A stretch of 64,000 nt of DNA from RPQJ01 sp963707145 (GCA_963707145.1 CAVPOQ010000003.1:1-64000), one strand, 5' to 3'. Positions 33,706-43,449 are shown, numbered from the stretch's first letter. Translations and numbers: made by a program. The notes: generated by a model from the sequence alone, not told the origin.

Positions 33706-34872
33706 ATGTCGTTCAAGATCCTCACGCTCAACAACATCTCGGTGCGCGGCCTCGAGCGGCTGCCGCGCGAGCGCTACGAGGTGGCCTCCGAGATCGGCCA
33801 TCCGGACGCGGTGCTGCTGCGCTCGGCGGACATGCACTCGTTGGACATCCCGCCCAGCGTGCTCGCAGTCGCCCGTGCCGGGGCGGGCACCAACAACGTC
33901 CCGGTGGCGAAGCTGAGCCGCCGCGGCGTGCCGGTGTTCAACGCGCCGGGTGCGAACGCCAACGCGGTGAAGGAACTGGTGCTGGCCGGTCTGTTCCTTT
34001 CGGCGCGCAGCATCTGCCAGGCCTGGGGCTACGTGCGCTCGCTGGAGGGCGACGACCACGCCATCGAGGAGGCCGTGGAGAAGGGCAAGAAGCGGTTCGT
34101 CGGCCACGAACTGCCGGGCCGGACGCTCGGCGTCGTGGGACTGGGCGCGATCGGCGTCGAGGTGGCGAACGCCGCACTCGGACTGCGCATGAAGGTGCTG
34201 GGCTACGACCCGCAGATCACCGTGCAGCGCGCCTGGCAGCTGTCCTCGGGAGTCGAGCAGGCACTCAGCCTCGACGACCTGTTCTCGCGCAGCGACATGG
34301 TCACGCTGCACGTACCGCTGAACGACGCCACGCGTGCGCTGGTGAACGAGGCGCGACTGCGGCTGATGCCGGCCGGCGGCACGGTGCTCAATTTCGCCCG
34401 TGCCGCGATCGTCGACGAGGCGGCCGTGCTCGCGTCGCTCGAACGCGGTCACCTCGCGACCTACGTCTGCGACTTCCCGACCCGCGCCGTGAAGGATCAC
34501 CCGCGCGTGGTTGCGCTGCCGCACCTCGGCGCCTCGACGGGCGAGGCCGAGGAGAACTGCGCGGTGATGGTGGCGGACACGCTGCGCGACTTCCTCGAGA
34601 ACGGCAACGTGCGCAACTCCGTGAACTTCCCCGAGGCCGTGCTGCCGCGGGTGGGCGGCAACCGCGTCGCGATCGCGAACGACAACGTGCCGAACATGGT
34701 CGGCCAGATCTCGACCTGCCTCGCCGATGCGCGCCTCAACATCGACGACCTGCTCAACAAGTCCCGCGGCGACCTCGCCTACACACTGATCGACACCGAC
34801 GCTCCGATCCCGCAAGAGGTGCTGGCGAAGCTGCGGGCGATCCCGGGCGTGCTCTCCGCGCGGACCGTCTGA
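33706..34872 (+). CDS. serA: D-3-phosphoglycerate dehydrogenase-like protein
   Basis: A 388-residue D-2-hydroxyacid dehydrogenase with a C-terminal ACT domain, likely the first enzyme of serine synthesis. The Rossmann motif is GVVGLGAIGVEVAN (about 145-158). Catalytic residues are suggested by NFARAAIVDE and the His of LPHLGASTGEAEENCA. The ACT region (from about 325: NVPNMVGQISTCLADARLNI) would sense serine. It is shorter than the E. coli enzyme but matches a group found beside serC. It lies between serC and pheA; the pheA start is 2 bases after its stop. Confidence 0.9.
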   Translation: MSFKILTLNNISVRGLERLPRERYEVASEIGHPDAVLLRSADMHSLDIPPSVLAVARAGAGTNNVPVAKLSRRGVPVFNAPGANANAVKELVLAGLFLSARSICQAWGYVRSLEGDDHAIEEAVEKGKKRFVGHELPGRTLGVVGLGAIGVEVANAALGLRMKVLGYDPQITVQRAWQLSSGVEQALSLDDLFSRSDMVTLHVPLNDATRALVNEARLRLMPAGGTVLNFARAAIVDEAAVLASLERGHLATYVCDFPTRAVKDHPRVVALPHLGASTGEAEENCAVMVADTLRDFLENGNVRNSVNFPEAVLPRVGGNRVAIANDNVPNMVGQISTCLADARLNIDDLLNKSRGDLAYTLIDTDAPIPQEVLAKLRAIPGVLSARTV

Positions 34873-34874
34873 CG

Positions 34875-36047
34875 ATGGCGCGTGCGAAGCGGCGCTCCCC
34901 TCCGGCGGCGGCTGGCACGAAGACCGGCCGCGGCAAGGCGCGCCCGAGCGCGACGAAGCCGGCCCTCGAGTCGATCCGCGGTCGCATCGACGCGGTGGAC
35001 GCGCAGCTCCACGCGCTGATCAACGAGCGCGCGCAGCTGGCGCAGCAGGTCGGCATCTCCAAGCATGCCGCGGGACACACGGTCGATTTCTACCGGCCGG
35101 AACGCGAGGCCCAGGTGCTGCGCCTCGCCCTCGAGCGCAACCGGGCGGCGCGCGGCCCGCTGCGTGACGAGGAGATCCTGCGTCTGTTCCGCGAGATCAT
35201 GTCGGCCTGCCTGGCCCAGCAGGAGCCGCTCAAGGTGGCGTACCTCGGGCCTGAGGGAACTTTCACGCAGCAGGCGGTGCACAAGCAGTTCGGCCACTCC
35301 GTGCGCGGCCTGCCGCTCATCTCGATCGAGGAGGTGTTCCACGAGGTCGAGGCCGGCACCGCCGACTTCGGCGTCGTACCGATCGAGAACTCGAGCGAAG
35401 GGACGGTCAACAGCACGCTCGACATGTTCCTCACCTCGCCGCTGGCCATCTGCGGCGAGGTCGAGCTGCGCATCCACCACAACCTGCTGGGGCTGATGAG
35501 CGCACTCGACGGGGTGCAGCGGGTCTGCGCGCATCTGCAGGCGCTCGCCCAGTGCCGTGGCTGGCTGACCGAGTACCTGCCGGGCGTGGAGCGCGTGGCC
35601 GTCTCCAGCAACGCCGAGGGAGCACGCCGCGCCCGCGACGAGGACGGCACGGCGGCAATCGCGCCGATGGCAGCTGCCGAGGTCTACGGCCTCAACGTCC
35701 TCGTGCCCGAGATCGAGGATCGCCCGGACAATACGACGCGTTTCCTGGTGATCGGGCGCAAGACCTTCCCGAGCAGCGGCCAGGACAAGACCACGCTGCT
35801 CGTCTCGGCGGCGCACACCGACGCGCCGGGCGCGCTGTTCCGACTGCTCGAGCCCTTCGCGCGGCACGGCATCAGCATGACGCGCATCGAGTCGCGCCCG
35901 TCGCGGCGCCGCAAGTGGGACTACGTGTTCTTCATCGACCTGGAGGGCCACGCCACGGACGAGCCGCTTGCGAGCGCGCTCGGGCAGCTCCAGGGGCTGA
36001 CCTCGCTATGCCGCGTGGTCGGATCGTATCCGCGGGCCATCCTCTGA
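34875..36047 (+). CDS. pheA: Bifunctional chorismate mutase/prephenate dehydratase (P-protein)
   Basis: Converts chorismate to prephenate and then to phenylpyruvate in phenylalanine synthesis. At 390 residues, a basic, disordered N-terminus (1-30) is followed by an AroQ chorismate mutase domain (about 32-115, IRGRIDAVDAQLHALINERA), prephenate dehydratase (about 119-295, AYLGPEGTFTQQA, PIENSSEGTVNSTLD, DNTTRFLVIG) and an ACT regulatory domain (LFRLLEPFARHGISMTRIESRP). Downstream is aroA, 16 bases away. The E. coli-type leader peptide is absent because the gene is internal to an operon. Confidence 0.96.
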   Translation: MARAKRRSPPAAAGTKTGRGKARPSATKPALESIRGRIDAVDAQLHALINERAQLAQQVGISKHAAGHTVDFYRPEREAQVLRLALERNRAARGPLRDEEILRLFREIMSACLAQQEPLKVAYLGPEGTFTQQAVHKQFGHSVRGLPLISIEEVFHEVEAGTADFGVVPIENSSEGTVNSTLDMFLTSPLAICGEVELRIHHNLLGLMSALDGVQRVCAHLQALAQCRGWLTEYLPGVERVAVSSNAEGARRARDEDGTAAIAPMAAAEVYGLNVLVPEIEDRPDNTTRFLVIGRKTFPSSGQDKTTLLVSAAHTDAPGALFRLLEPFARHGISMTRIESRPSRRRKWDYVFFIDLEGHATDEPLASALGQLQGLTSLCRVVGSYPRAIL

Positions 36048-36063
36048 GCGGTTGCCGCCGGCG

Positions 36064-37367
36064 ATGAGCCATTACCTTGCCGAGCCGGGCGCGTCCGTCG
36101 CGGGGCGCGTACGCGTGCCGGGCGACAAGTCGATCTCGCACCGCGCGCTGATGCTGGGCGCCGTGGCCACCGGCACCACGCACGTCGAGGGATTCCTCGA
36201 GGGCGAGGATTGCCTCGCCACGCTGCGTGCGGTGGCGCGCCTCGGCGTCGAGGTCGAGCGCCCGTCGCCCGGCGAGTGCGGATCCACGGCGTCGGGCTGC
36301 ACGGCCTGTGCGCGAGCGACGGCCCGCTCGACATGGGCAATGCCGGCACGGCCATGCGGCTGTTCATGGGGCTGCTGGCCGCGCAGCGTTTCGACAGCGA
36401 ACTGGTCGGCGACCAGTCGCTGATGCGCCGCCCGATGGAGCGCGTCGCGAAGCCGCTGCGCCAGATGGGCGCGGTCATCGAGACGCAGGACGGGCGTCCG
36501 CCGGTGCGCATCCGCGGTGCCCGGCAGCTCCACGGCATCCGCTACGAGATGCCGGTGGCGAGCGCGCAGGTGAAGTCGGCGGCGCTGCTCGCGGGTCTCT
36601 ACGCCGAGGGCGAGACCACGGTGGTGGAGCCGGCGGTCACGCGCGATCACACCGAACGCATGCTGCAGGGCTTCGGCGTCGAGGTCGCGGCCCGTGGAGG
36701 AACGGCGACGCTGCGTCCGCCCGCGCGCCTCGAGGCCGCGCGCATCGCGGTGCCGGGGGACTTCTCGTCGGCCGCGTTCTTTATCGTCGCGGCATGCATC
36801 GGCGCGCGGGAGCCGTTCGTGATCGAGGGCGTGGGCGTCAACCCCACCCGCACCGGGCTGCTCGAGATGCTCGCACTGATGGGCGCCGATCTGCGCCTCG
36901 TCGGCCATCGCAGCGACGGTGCCGAGCCGGTCGCTGACATCGAGGTGCGGCCTGCACCGCTGTCGGGGATTCGGGTTCCCGAGCGACTGGTGCCGCTCGC
37001 GATCGACGAATTCCCGGCGTTCTTCGTTGCCGCCGCCTGCGCCAGCGGGGAGACGCTCGTGACCGGTGCCGAGGAACTGCGCGTCAAGGAGAGCGACCGC
37101 ATCGCCGTCATGGCCCGTGGCCTCGCGGCGGTCGGCGTGCGCCACGAGGTACTGCCCGGCGGGCTGCGCATCGAGGGCGGCCCGATCGGCGGCGGCCTGA
37201 TCGACAGCCACGGCGACCATCGCGTCGCGATGGCGTTCGCGGTCGCGAGCCTGCGGGCGAGTGCGCCGATCGAGATCCGCGACGTCGCCAACGTCGCGAC
37301 CTCGTTCCCGGGCTTTGCACCGATCGCTCGTTCGGTCGGGCTGCGCCTCGCGGAGCGTGGCGCGTGA
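36064..37367 (+). CDS. aroA: 5-enolpyruvylshikimate-3-phosphate synthase, one frameshift
   Basis: Transfers the enolpyruvyl group of PEP to shikimate 3-phosphate. The start is the ATG at 36064 (MSHYLAEPGASVAGRV). PGDKSISHRALMLGA marks the N-terminal substrate loop. Reading stays in frame 1 to about 36276 and continues in frame 3 (VRIHGVGLHGLC, DMGNAGTAMRLFMGLLA, RRPMERVAKPLRQMGA, GDFSSAAFFIVAA, RVKESDRIAVMARGL). One G added in GGCGAGTGCGG near 36275 restores the full product of about 434 residues. A single missing base in an essential-pathway gene is most likely a sequence error. The stop overlaps the cmk start (GTGA). Confidence 0.93.
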
Positions 37368-38062
37368 GTGCGCCGGGTGCTCCTGCCGCGGTGATCACGA
37401 TCGACGGTCCGAGCGGCTCGGGCAAGGGCACGGTCGCCCGGCGGGTGGCTGACGTGCTCGGCTGGCAACTGCTCGACAGCGGCGCGCTGTACCGGCTGGT
37501 CGCGCTGGCCGGTGCGGCGCGCGGGCTCGGCTCCGCCGACGAGGCCGCACACGCCGCGGTCGCCGCCGGGCTCGACGCACGCTTCGAGGCGGACGACACC
37601 GGCGGGGAGCGTGTCCTGCTCGAGGGGCAGGACGTCACCCGCGCGCTCCGTGCCGAGACGACGGGCAACATGGCCTCGGTGGTGGCGGCGATGCCCGCGG
37701 TGCGGGCGGCGCTGCTCGGGCGGCAGCGCGCCTACGCCACCGCACCCGGGCTGGTCGCGGACGGGCGCGACATGGGCACCGTGGTTTTCCCCCGGGCTGG
37801 CCTCAAGGTGTTCCTCACGGCGAGTGCCGAGGAGCGGGCGCAGAGGCGCCATAAGCAGTTGAAAGAAAAGGGGCTCACTGCTAACCTTGCCGGCCTTTCG
37901 CAGGAAATCCTGGCGCGGGACCAGCGTGATGCGGGCCGTTCCGTGGCCCCGCTCAGGCCGGCCGGGGACGCGGTGCTCGTCGACTCGACCGGAATGCCGA
38001 TCGAAGCGGTGGTGTCGCGCGTCCTCGACCTCGCAAGAGAACGTTTCCCTGCGATCCGATGA
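37364..38062 (+). CDS. cmk: Cytidylate kinase
   Basis: Phosphorylates CMP and dCMP with ATP. At 232 residues, the P-loop is IDGPSGSGKGTVARRVA (about 14-30); LDSGALYR, DGRDMGTVVFP and RDQRDAGRSVAPLRPA are family marks. GTG start at 37364 overlapping the aroA stop by four bases. A terminator lies directly after it and before rpsA. Confidence 0.97.
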   Translation: MSAPGAPAAVITIDGPSGSGKGTVARRVADVLGWQLLDSGALYRLVALAGAARGLGSADEAAHAAVAAGLDARFEADDTGGERVLLEGQDVTRALRAETTGNMASVVAAMPAVRAALLGRQRAYATAPGLVADGRDMGTVVFPRAGLKVFLTASAEERAQRRHKQLKEKGLTANLAGLSQEILARDQRDAGRSVAPLRPAGDAVLVDSTGMPIEAVVSRVLDLARERFPAIR

Positions 38063-38063
38063 C

Positions 38064-38098
38064 GACACCCCCTCGCGCGAGCGTTGGGGTGTCTTTTT
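38064..38098 (+). terminator. Intrinsic terminator between cmk and rpsA
   Basis: GACACCCC (38064-38071) pairs with GGGGTGTC (38086-38093) around a 14-base loop, followed by five Ts. It starts right after the cmk stop. It probably ends the gyrA-to-cmk transcript, or most of it, and implies that rpsA has its own promoter in 38099-38180. Confidence 0.85.
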
Positions 38099-38194
38099 CT
38101 ACCGAGTCGCCCGGCAGGACGCTGGTGCGGTGTCAGCAACTCTTCGCAGGCGGGATGCCGGCGAAGCAACGGGCCCGAGGCCCTGGAAAAGAGA

Positions 38195-39862
38195 ATGACC
38201 GAGAGTTTTGCGCAACTGTTCGAAGAGAGCCTGGCGAGTCAGCGGATCCGCCCGGGCCAGATCCTCACCGGCCGCGTGATCGAGATCGGTCCGGACGTGG
38301 TGCTGGTGAGCGCCGGCCTCAAGTCCGAGGCGGTGATTCCCACCCAGCAGTTCAAGAACGAGCGCGGCGAGCTGGAGGTGAGCGTCGGTGACGACGTCGA
38401 GGTGGCCCTCGACAGCGTCGAGGACGGCTCAGGCGAGACGCGTCTTTCACGCGAGAAGGCGAAGCGCGCGCGCACCTGGGAGCGCCTCGAGGGGGCATTC
38501 GAGAAGGGTGAGGTGGTCACCGGCCTCATCAACGGCCGGGTCAAGGGCGGTTTCACCGTCGAGATCGAATTCGTGCGCGCATTCCTGCCTGGCTCGCTCG
38601 TGGACGTGCGCCCCGTGCGCGACCCGGGCTACCTCGAGGGCAAGACGCTCGAGTTCAAGATCATCAAGCTCGACCAGAAGCGCAACAACGTCGTGGTCTC
38701 GCGCCGTGCGGTCGTCGAGCAGGAGTACAGCGCCGAGCGCAGCGAACTGCTCGAGAAGCTGCAGGAAGGCGCCGTCATCAAGGGCGTGGTCAAGAACCTC
38801 ACCGACTACGGCGCGTTCGTGGACCTCGGCGGCATCGACGGCCTGCTGCACATCACGGACATGGCGTGGAAGCGCGTCAAGCACCCGTCGGAAGTCGTCA
38901 ACGTGGGCGACGAGATCGACGTGCGCATCCTCAAGTTCGACCGCGAGCGTCAGCGCGTCAGCCTCGGCCTGAAACAGCTCGGCGCCGACCCGTGGCAGAA
39001 CATCGCACGCCGTTATCCTTCCGGCACGCGCCTGTTCGGCAAGGTCACCAACATCGCCGACTACGGATGCTTCGTCGAGATCGAGGACGGTGTCGAGGGT
39101 CTGGTCCACGTCTCCGAGATGGACTGGACCAACAAGAACGTCAGTCCGGCCAAGGTCGTGCACATCGGCGAGGAAGTCGAGGTGATGGTGCTCGACATCG
39201 ACGAGGAGCGCCGCCGCATCTCGCTGGGCATCAAGCAGTGCAAGCCGAACCCGTGGCGCGAGTTCGCGGACAACTACAACCGCGGCGACCACGTGAACGG
39301 CCAGATCCGCTCGATCACCGACTTCGGCCTGTTCATCGGGCTGCCGGGTGGCATCGACGGCCTCGTGCACCTCTCCGACCTGTCCTGGGACGTGGCGGGC
39401 GAGGAAGCCGTGCACCAGTACCAGAAGGGCCAGACGGTCGAGGCCATCGTGGTTGCGATCGACCCGGAGCGCGAGCGCATCTCCCTCAGCGTCAAGCAGC
39501 TCGCGAAGGATCCGTTCTCGACGTGGATCGCCGAGCACCCGAAGGGCAGCATCGTCCGCGGCCTGGTCCGCGAGGTGGATGCCAAGGGCGCCATCGTGGA
39601 CCTCGGCGGCGGCATCGACGGCTACCTGCGAGCCTCCGAACTCGCGCGCGACCGCGTCGAGGACGCCCGGGCGCTGCTCAAGGTCGGCGACGAAGTCGAG
39701 GCCAAGTTCACGGCCGTGGACCGCAAGGTCCGCACCATCGCGCTTTCGATCAAGGCGAAGGACATGGCCGAGGAACAGGAGGCCATGCAGAACTACCGGT
39801 CGGATTCGTCCACGGGCACCAGCCTGGGCGAGCTGCTGAAGGAGCAGATTTCCGGCCAGTGA
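38195..39862 (+). CDS. rpsA: 30S ribosomal protein S1
   Basis: The large mRNA-binding protein of the small subunit. At 555 residues it has six S1 (OB-fold) repeats, as in gammaproteobacteria. Repeat signatures include DYGAFVDLGGIDGLLHITDMAW, DYGCFVEIEDGVEGLVHVSEMDW, DFGLFIGLPGGIDGLVHLSDLSW and GAIVDLGGGIDGYLRASEL. The ATG at 38195 (MTESFAQLFEES) has GGA a few bases upstream. ihfB follows 86-104 bases later, the conserved order. Confidence 0.98.
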   Translation: MTESFAQLFEESLASQRIRPGQILTGRVIEIGPDVVLVSAGLKSEAVIPTQQFKNERGELEVSVGDDVEVALDSVEDGSGETRLSREKAKRARTWERLEGAFEKGEVVTGLINGRVKGGFTVEIEFVRAFLPGSLVDVRPVRDPGYLEGKTLEFKIIKLDQKRNNVVVSRRAVVEQEYSAERSELLEKLQEGAVIKGVVKNLTDYGAFVDLGGIDGLLHITDMAWKRVKHPSEVVNVGDEIDVRILKFDRERQRVSLGLKQLGADPWQNIARRYPSGTRLFGKVTNIADYGCFVEIEDGVEGLVHVSEMDWTNKNVSPAKVVHIGEEVEVMVLDIDEERRRISLGIKQCKPNPWREFADNYNRGDHVNGQIRSITDFGLFIGLPGGIDGLVHLSDLSWDVAGEEAVHQYQKGQTVEAIVVAIDPERERISLSVKQLAKDPFSTWIAEHPKGSIVRGLVREVDAKGAIVDLGGGIDGYLRASELARDRVEDARALLKVGDEVEAKFTAVDRKVRTIALSIKAKDMAEEQEAMQNYRSDSSTGTSLGELLKEQISGQ

Positions 39863-39948
39863 CATCGGGTCCGGCGACGGATGCCGGCGGGGGCCGGCGT
39901 CCGTCGAACGTTCGCTGAGGGAAGGTCCAGGCACCGGGGAGGAGCGGA

Positions 39949-40278
39949 ATGGACGGCGAGCGCAGCATGACCAAGTCCGAGCTCATCGAGTTGATCGCCG
40001 CGAAGCAGAGTCACCTCCCCGCCAAGGACGTCGAGCTGGCGGTCAAACAGGTTCTCGAGATCATGGGCGACGCACTCGCGCAGGGTCAGCGCATCGAGAT
40101 CCGCGGCTTCGGCAGCTTCAGTCTGCATTTCCGTCCGCCGCGGCAGGGGCGCAATCCCAAGACCGGCGAGACCGTAGCGCTGGCGGGCAAGTACGTGCCG
40201 CATTTCAAGCCGGGCAAGGACCTGCGCGAGCGGGTGAACGAGCCGGGCCTGGACGACCCTCTGCACGGGTCCGCCTGA
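39949..40278 (+). CDS. ihfB: Integration host factor subunit beta
   Basis: Half of the DNA-bending IHF heterodimer; ihfA is in this window at 53713-54012. The conserved core is MTKSELIELIAAKQSHLPAK, GQRIEIRGFGSFSLHFRPPR, GRNPKTGETV and GKYVPHFKPGKDLRERV. Two starts are possible. The ATG at 39949 has a strong AGGAG at good distance and adds six residues. The ATG at 39967 gives the usual MTKSELIE start but has a weak site. I list the first for its ribosome binding site. Confidence 0.95.
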   Translation: MDGERSMTKSELIELIAAKQSHLPAKDVELAVKQVLEIMGDALAQGQRIEIRGFGSFSLHFRPPRQGRNPKTGETVALAGKYVPHFKPGKDLRERVNEPGLDDPLHGSA

Positions 40279-40291
40279 GCGGCGCCGGGCC

Positions 40292-40582
40292 ATGCTGCGC
40301 CGCATCGCGCTCGCCTGCGCCGTGCTGCTGCTGCTGGCCGCAGCCGTGCTCTTCACCGCCCTCAACCAGCAGCGCTTCGAGGTCGACGTCGCGATCGCCC
40401 GCTTCGGTGTGTCTTCCGGCGTCGCGCTCCTGATCGCCTTCTCCGCGGGACTGCTCGCCGGCGCAGTCTGGCGTTCCAACTGGATTGCCCGGCTGCTCGC
40501 CGAGCGCGGTCGTCTGCGCAACGCGCTGCGGCTCGCGGAATCACGTACGGTCGCGTCGGGAGCCCCCGCGGACAGCGCCTGA
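40292..40582 (+). CDS. LapA-domain (DUF1049) membrane protein
   Basis: A 96-residue protein with two hydrophobic helices (about 4-24, LALACAVLLLL-type, and 42-62, GVALLIAFSAGLLAGAVW), separated by the FTALNQQRFEVDVAIARF stretch typical of LapA/DUF1049. In E. coli LapA is linked to LapB and LPS assembly control and follows a similar locus. Here it directly follows ihfB (13 bases). No lapB lies behind it in this window. Confidence 0.85.
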   Translation: MLRRIALACAVLLLLAAAVLFTALNQQRFEVDVAIARFGVSSGVALLIAFSAGLLAGAVWRSNWIARLLAERGRLRNALRLAESRTVASGAPADSA

Positions 40583-40766
40583 GGCGGCGCCAGCCGGAAT
40601 CTCCCGTCCGCGTCCCGCACATCCGCGTCGCGCAATGCTGCGCGTCGCGGAGAATCTGCGCAAAGCGGCCGCGTTTGCGACAGCATGCAGTGGACACCCT
40701 CCGTTACGGTCCCGACGACCGCACCCACACCGGGATGGCGGCAACTGAAACCGTAAGGAGACAGCA

Positions 40767-41081
40767 ATGACGAAGGATCCCCGCAGACTCGTGCAGGTGC
40801 TCATCGCGAGCCTGCTGCCCACCGTGGCGTGGGCAGGGCCGGTGAATGTGAACACCGCGGACGCCACGACGCTGGCGCGCGAACTCGACGGCATCGGGCC
40901 CGTGAAGGCGCAGGCGATCGTCGAGTATCGCCAGAAGAACGGTCCCTATCGTTCCGCCGAGGACCTGTTGAAAGTGCAGGGCATCGGTCAGCGCGTACTC
41001 GAGCAGAACCGCGGGAACATCCGGCTCGACAAAGCGGGGCAGGCGCCCGCGACGGCGCCGAAGCCGGCACCGCGCTCCTGA
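40767..41081 (+). CDS. ComEA-like helix-hairpin-helix DNA-binding protein, exported
   Basis: A 104-residue protein with a Sec signal peptide (VLIASLLPTVAWA) followed by a ComEA-type double HhH: VNVNTADATTLARELDGIG, then PYRSAEDLLKVQGIGQRVLEQN. Such periplasmic proteins bind DNA and, in competent bacteria, help uptake; many gammaproteobacteria carry such a short form (as E. coli YbaV). The Pro/Ala tail is low complexity. A ribosome binding site AAGGAG is present before the ATG. It stands alone between lapA-like and galU. Confidence 0.9.
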   Translation: MTKDPRRLVQVLIASLLPTVAWAGPVNVNTADATTLARELDGIGPVKAQAIVEYRQKNGPYRSAEDLLKVQGIGQRVLEQNRGNIRLDKAGQAPATAPKPAPRS

Positions 41082-41206
41082 TCGCGCCGCGGGCGGGCTG
41101 CCGTCCCGCGCGGACGGCAGCCGCGCCTCGCGGCTGCGCGATGGAGCCCCGGGGAAGGGATCCGCTATGATTCGCGGGATATCCCCGGAGCAGGCGCGGA
41201 CGAACC

Positions 41207-42085
41207 ATGACCCGGATCAGGACGGCGGTGTTTCCCGTGGCAGGGCGCGGCACGCGCTTCCTTCCCGCCACCAAGGCGAGCCCGAAGGAAATGCTGCCGA
41301 TCGTCGATAAGCCGCTGATCCAGTACGCGGCCGAGGAAGCGCTCGCCGCCGGAGCGGACAAGCTGGTGTTCATCACCGGCTACGCCAAGCGCGCGATCGA
41401 GGACCACTTCGACACCGACCACGAGCTCGAGCAGGAGCTCGAGGCGCAGGGCAAGCGCCAGCTGCTCGAGGCCGTGCGCGGGATCGTGCCGTCCTACGCC
41501 AGCTGCATCTACATCCGCCAACCGGCGCCACTCGGTCTCGGCCACGCCGTGCTGTGCTCGCGCCCGGTGGTGGGCGACGAGCCCTTTTTCGTCCATCTCG
41601 CCGACGACCTGATCGACGCCGAGGAGCCCTGCCTCAAGCAGATGGCGCAGGTTTTCGCCGGGCGGCGGGCGAGTGTGCTCGGCGTGCAGACGGTGGCGCG
41701 CAACGAAACCGACAAGTACGGCATCGTGGCCGCTCAGCCGCTCGATGGGCGCGTGTCACGGGTCGAACGCATCGTCGAGAAGCCGCGGCCCGCCGAGGCG
41801 CCCTCGACGCTGGCGGTGGTGGGCCGTTACCTGCTTACGCCGGACGTGTACCGCTGTCTCGAGACGACTGGCCGCGGCGCCGGTGGCGAGATCCAGCTCA
41901 CCGACGGGATCGCCGCGCTGCTGGCCACCGAGACGGTGCTGGCCTATGCGTTCGAGGGCAAGCGCTACGACTGCGGCTCCAAGCTCGGATACCTCGAGGC
42001 GACGGTCGAGTTCGCCCTGCGGCACCCGGAACTCGGCGACGCCTTCGGCAACTACCTCACGCAGCTGATCGCCGCGCGCGGCTGA
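41207..42085 (+). CDS. galU: UTP-glucose-1-phosphate uridylyltransferase
   Basis: Makes UDP-glucose for LPS, exopolysaccharide and trehalose-type pathways. At 292 residues, it starts MTRIRTAVFPVAGRGTRFLPATKASPKEMLPIVDKP (the nucleotide-binding loop and the KASPKEMLP motif). QPAPLGLGHAVLC, FVHLADDLID and KRYDCGSKLGYLEATVEFAL are also typical. ATG at 41207. gabT follows 21 bases later on the same strand. Confidence 0.97.
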   Translation: MTRIRTAVFPVAGRGTRFLPATKASPKEMLPIVDKPLIQYAAEEALAAGADKLVFITGYAKRAIEDHFDTDHELEQELEAQGKRQLLEAVRGIVPSYASCIYIRQPAPLGLGHAVLCSRPVVGDEPFFVHLADDLIDAEEPCLKQMAQVFAGRRASVLGVQTVARNETDKYGIVAAQPLDGRVSRVERIVEKPRPAEAPSTLAVVGRYLLTPDVYRCLETTGRGAGGEIQLTDGIAALLATETVLAYAFEGKRYDCGSKLGYLEATVEFALRHPELGDAFGNYLTQLIAARG

Positions 42086-42106
42086 CCCCGTCTACCAGGA
42101 GCAATC

Positions 42107-43414
42107 ATGGCGACCAATCAGGAACTCCAGTCGCGGCGCGACGCGTCGATTGCCCGCGGCCTGGCGAACTCGCTGCCGGTCTTCGTTGCCCGCGCCGAGA
42201 ACGCGGAGATGTGGGACGTGGAGGGTCGCCGCTACATCGACTTCGCGAGCGGCATCGCCGTGCTCAACACCGGTCACCTGCACCCGAAGGTCCGGTCCGC
42301 GGTGGCGCGGCAGCTCGAGGCGTTCAGCCACACCTGTTTCATGGTGACGCCGTACGAGGTCGGCGTGGAACTCGCCGAGCGCCTGAACCGGCTCGCGCCA
42401 GGACCGACGCCCAAGAAGGCGATTTTCGTGACGACCGGTGCCGAGGCCGTCGAGAACACGATCAAGATCGCGCGCGCGCACACCGGCCGCTCCGCCGTGA
42501 TCGCCTTCGGCGGCGGGTTCCACGGCCGTACGTTCATGGCGATGGCGCTCACCGGCAAGGTCGCACCCTACAAGGCCGGGTTCGGCCCGTTTCCCGCCGA
42601 GGTCTACCACGTGCCGTTCCCGGTCGCCTACCACGGCGTGAGCGTGCAGGACAGCCTCGACGCCCTCGAGCACGTCTTCAAGTACGACGTGGAGCCCGCG
42701 CGCGTCGCCGCGATCATCATCGAGCCGGTGATGGGCGAGGGCGGTTTCTACGTCGCGCCTGCGGAGTTCCTCAAAGCGCTGCGCAGGCTGTGCGACGAGC
42801 ACGGCATCGTGCTGGTGATCGACGAGATCCAGACCGGCTTCGCCCGCACCGGGCGGATGTTCGCCATCGAGCACGCGGGCATCGAGCCCGACCTCATGAC
42901 CATGGCGAAGAGCCTGGCGGGCGGCTTCCCGCTGGCGGCGGTCGTTGGCAAGGCACAGATCATGGACGCTCCCGGGCCCGGCGGGCTCGGCGGCACCTAT
43001 GCGGGCTCGCCGATCGCGTGCGCCGCCGGGCTCGCGGTGCTCGAGGCGATCGAGAGCGAGGGCCTGTGCGCGCGGGCCGAGGCCATCGGCGCGACGATGA
43101 TGTCCTCACTGCGCGAACTGCAGCGCGAGATCCCGGCCATCGGCGAGGTGCGTGGCCTCGGCGCCATGGTGGCCATCGAACTCGTGCACAACCGCGATCC
43201 GCGCTCGCCGGATCCCGACCTCACCAGGGCGCTCACGAAGCGCGCCGCCGAGAAGGGCCTCGTGCTGCTGTCCTGCGGGCTCTACGGCAACGTCATCCGT
43301 TTCCTGGTGCCGCTCACGGCGTCCGATGCGATCGTGGGCGAGGGGCTTGGCATCGTCGCGGAGTCGCTGCGGGAACTTACGCGCGCCGACGTGAAGGTCG
43401 CCGCCAACGGGTGA
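42107..43414 (+). CDS. gabT: 4-aminobutyrate aminotransferase (class III, PLP)
   Basis: A 435-residue class III aminotransferase most like GabT, which moves the amino group of GABA to 2-oxoglutarate. FASGIAVLNTGHLHPKV, FVTTGAEAVENTIKIARAHTG, AFGGGFHGRTFMAMALTGK, VLVIDEIQTGFARTGRMFA and the PLP-lysine motif MTMAKSLAGGFPL are present. The substrate could also be 5-aminovalerate or beta-alanine. The ATG at 42107 has an AGGAG upstream. No succinate-semialdehyde dehydrogenase is next to it. Confidence 0.92.
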   Translation: MATNQELQSRRDASIARGLANSLPVFVARAENAEMWDVEGRRYIDFASGIAVLNTGHLHPKVRSAVARQLEAFSHTCFMVTPYEVGVELAERLNRLAPGPTPKKAIFVTTGAEAVENTIKIARAHTGRSAVIAFGGGFHGRTFMAMALTGKVAPYKAGFGPFPAEVYHVPFPVAYHGVSVQDSLDALEHVFKYDVEPARVAAIIIEPVMGEGGFYVAPAEFLKALRRLCDEHGIVLVIDEIQTGFARTGRMFAIEHAGIEPDLMTMAKSLAGGFPLAAVVGKAQIMDAPGPGGLGGTYAGSPIACAAGLAVLEAIESEGLCARAEAIGATMMSSLRELQREIPAIGEVRGLGAMVAIELVHNRDPRSPDPDLTRALTKRAAEKGLVLLSCGLYGNVIRFLVPLTASDAIVGEGLGIVAESLRELTRADVKVAANG

Positions 43415-43449
43415 CGCGGTCGGCAGCTGCAGGGCGATGCGAGGGGAGT

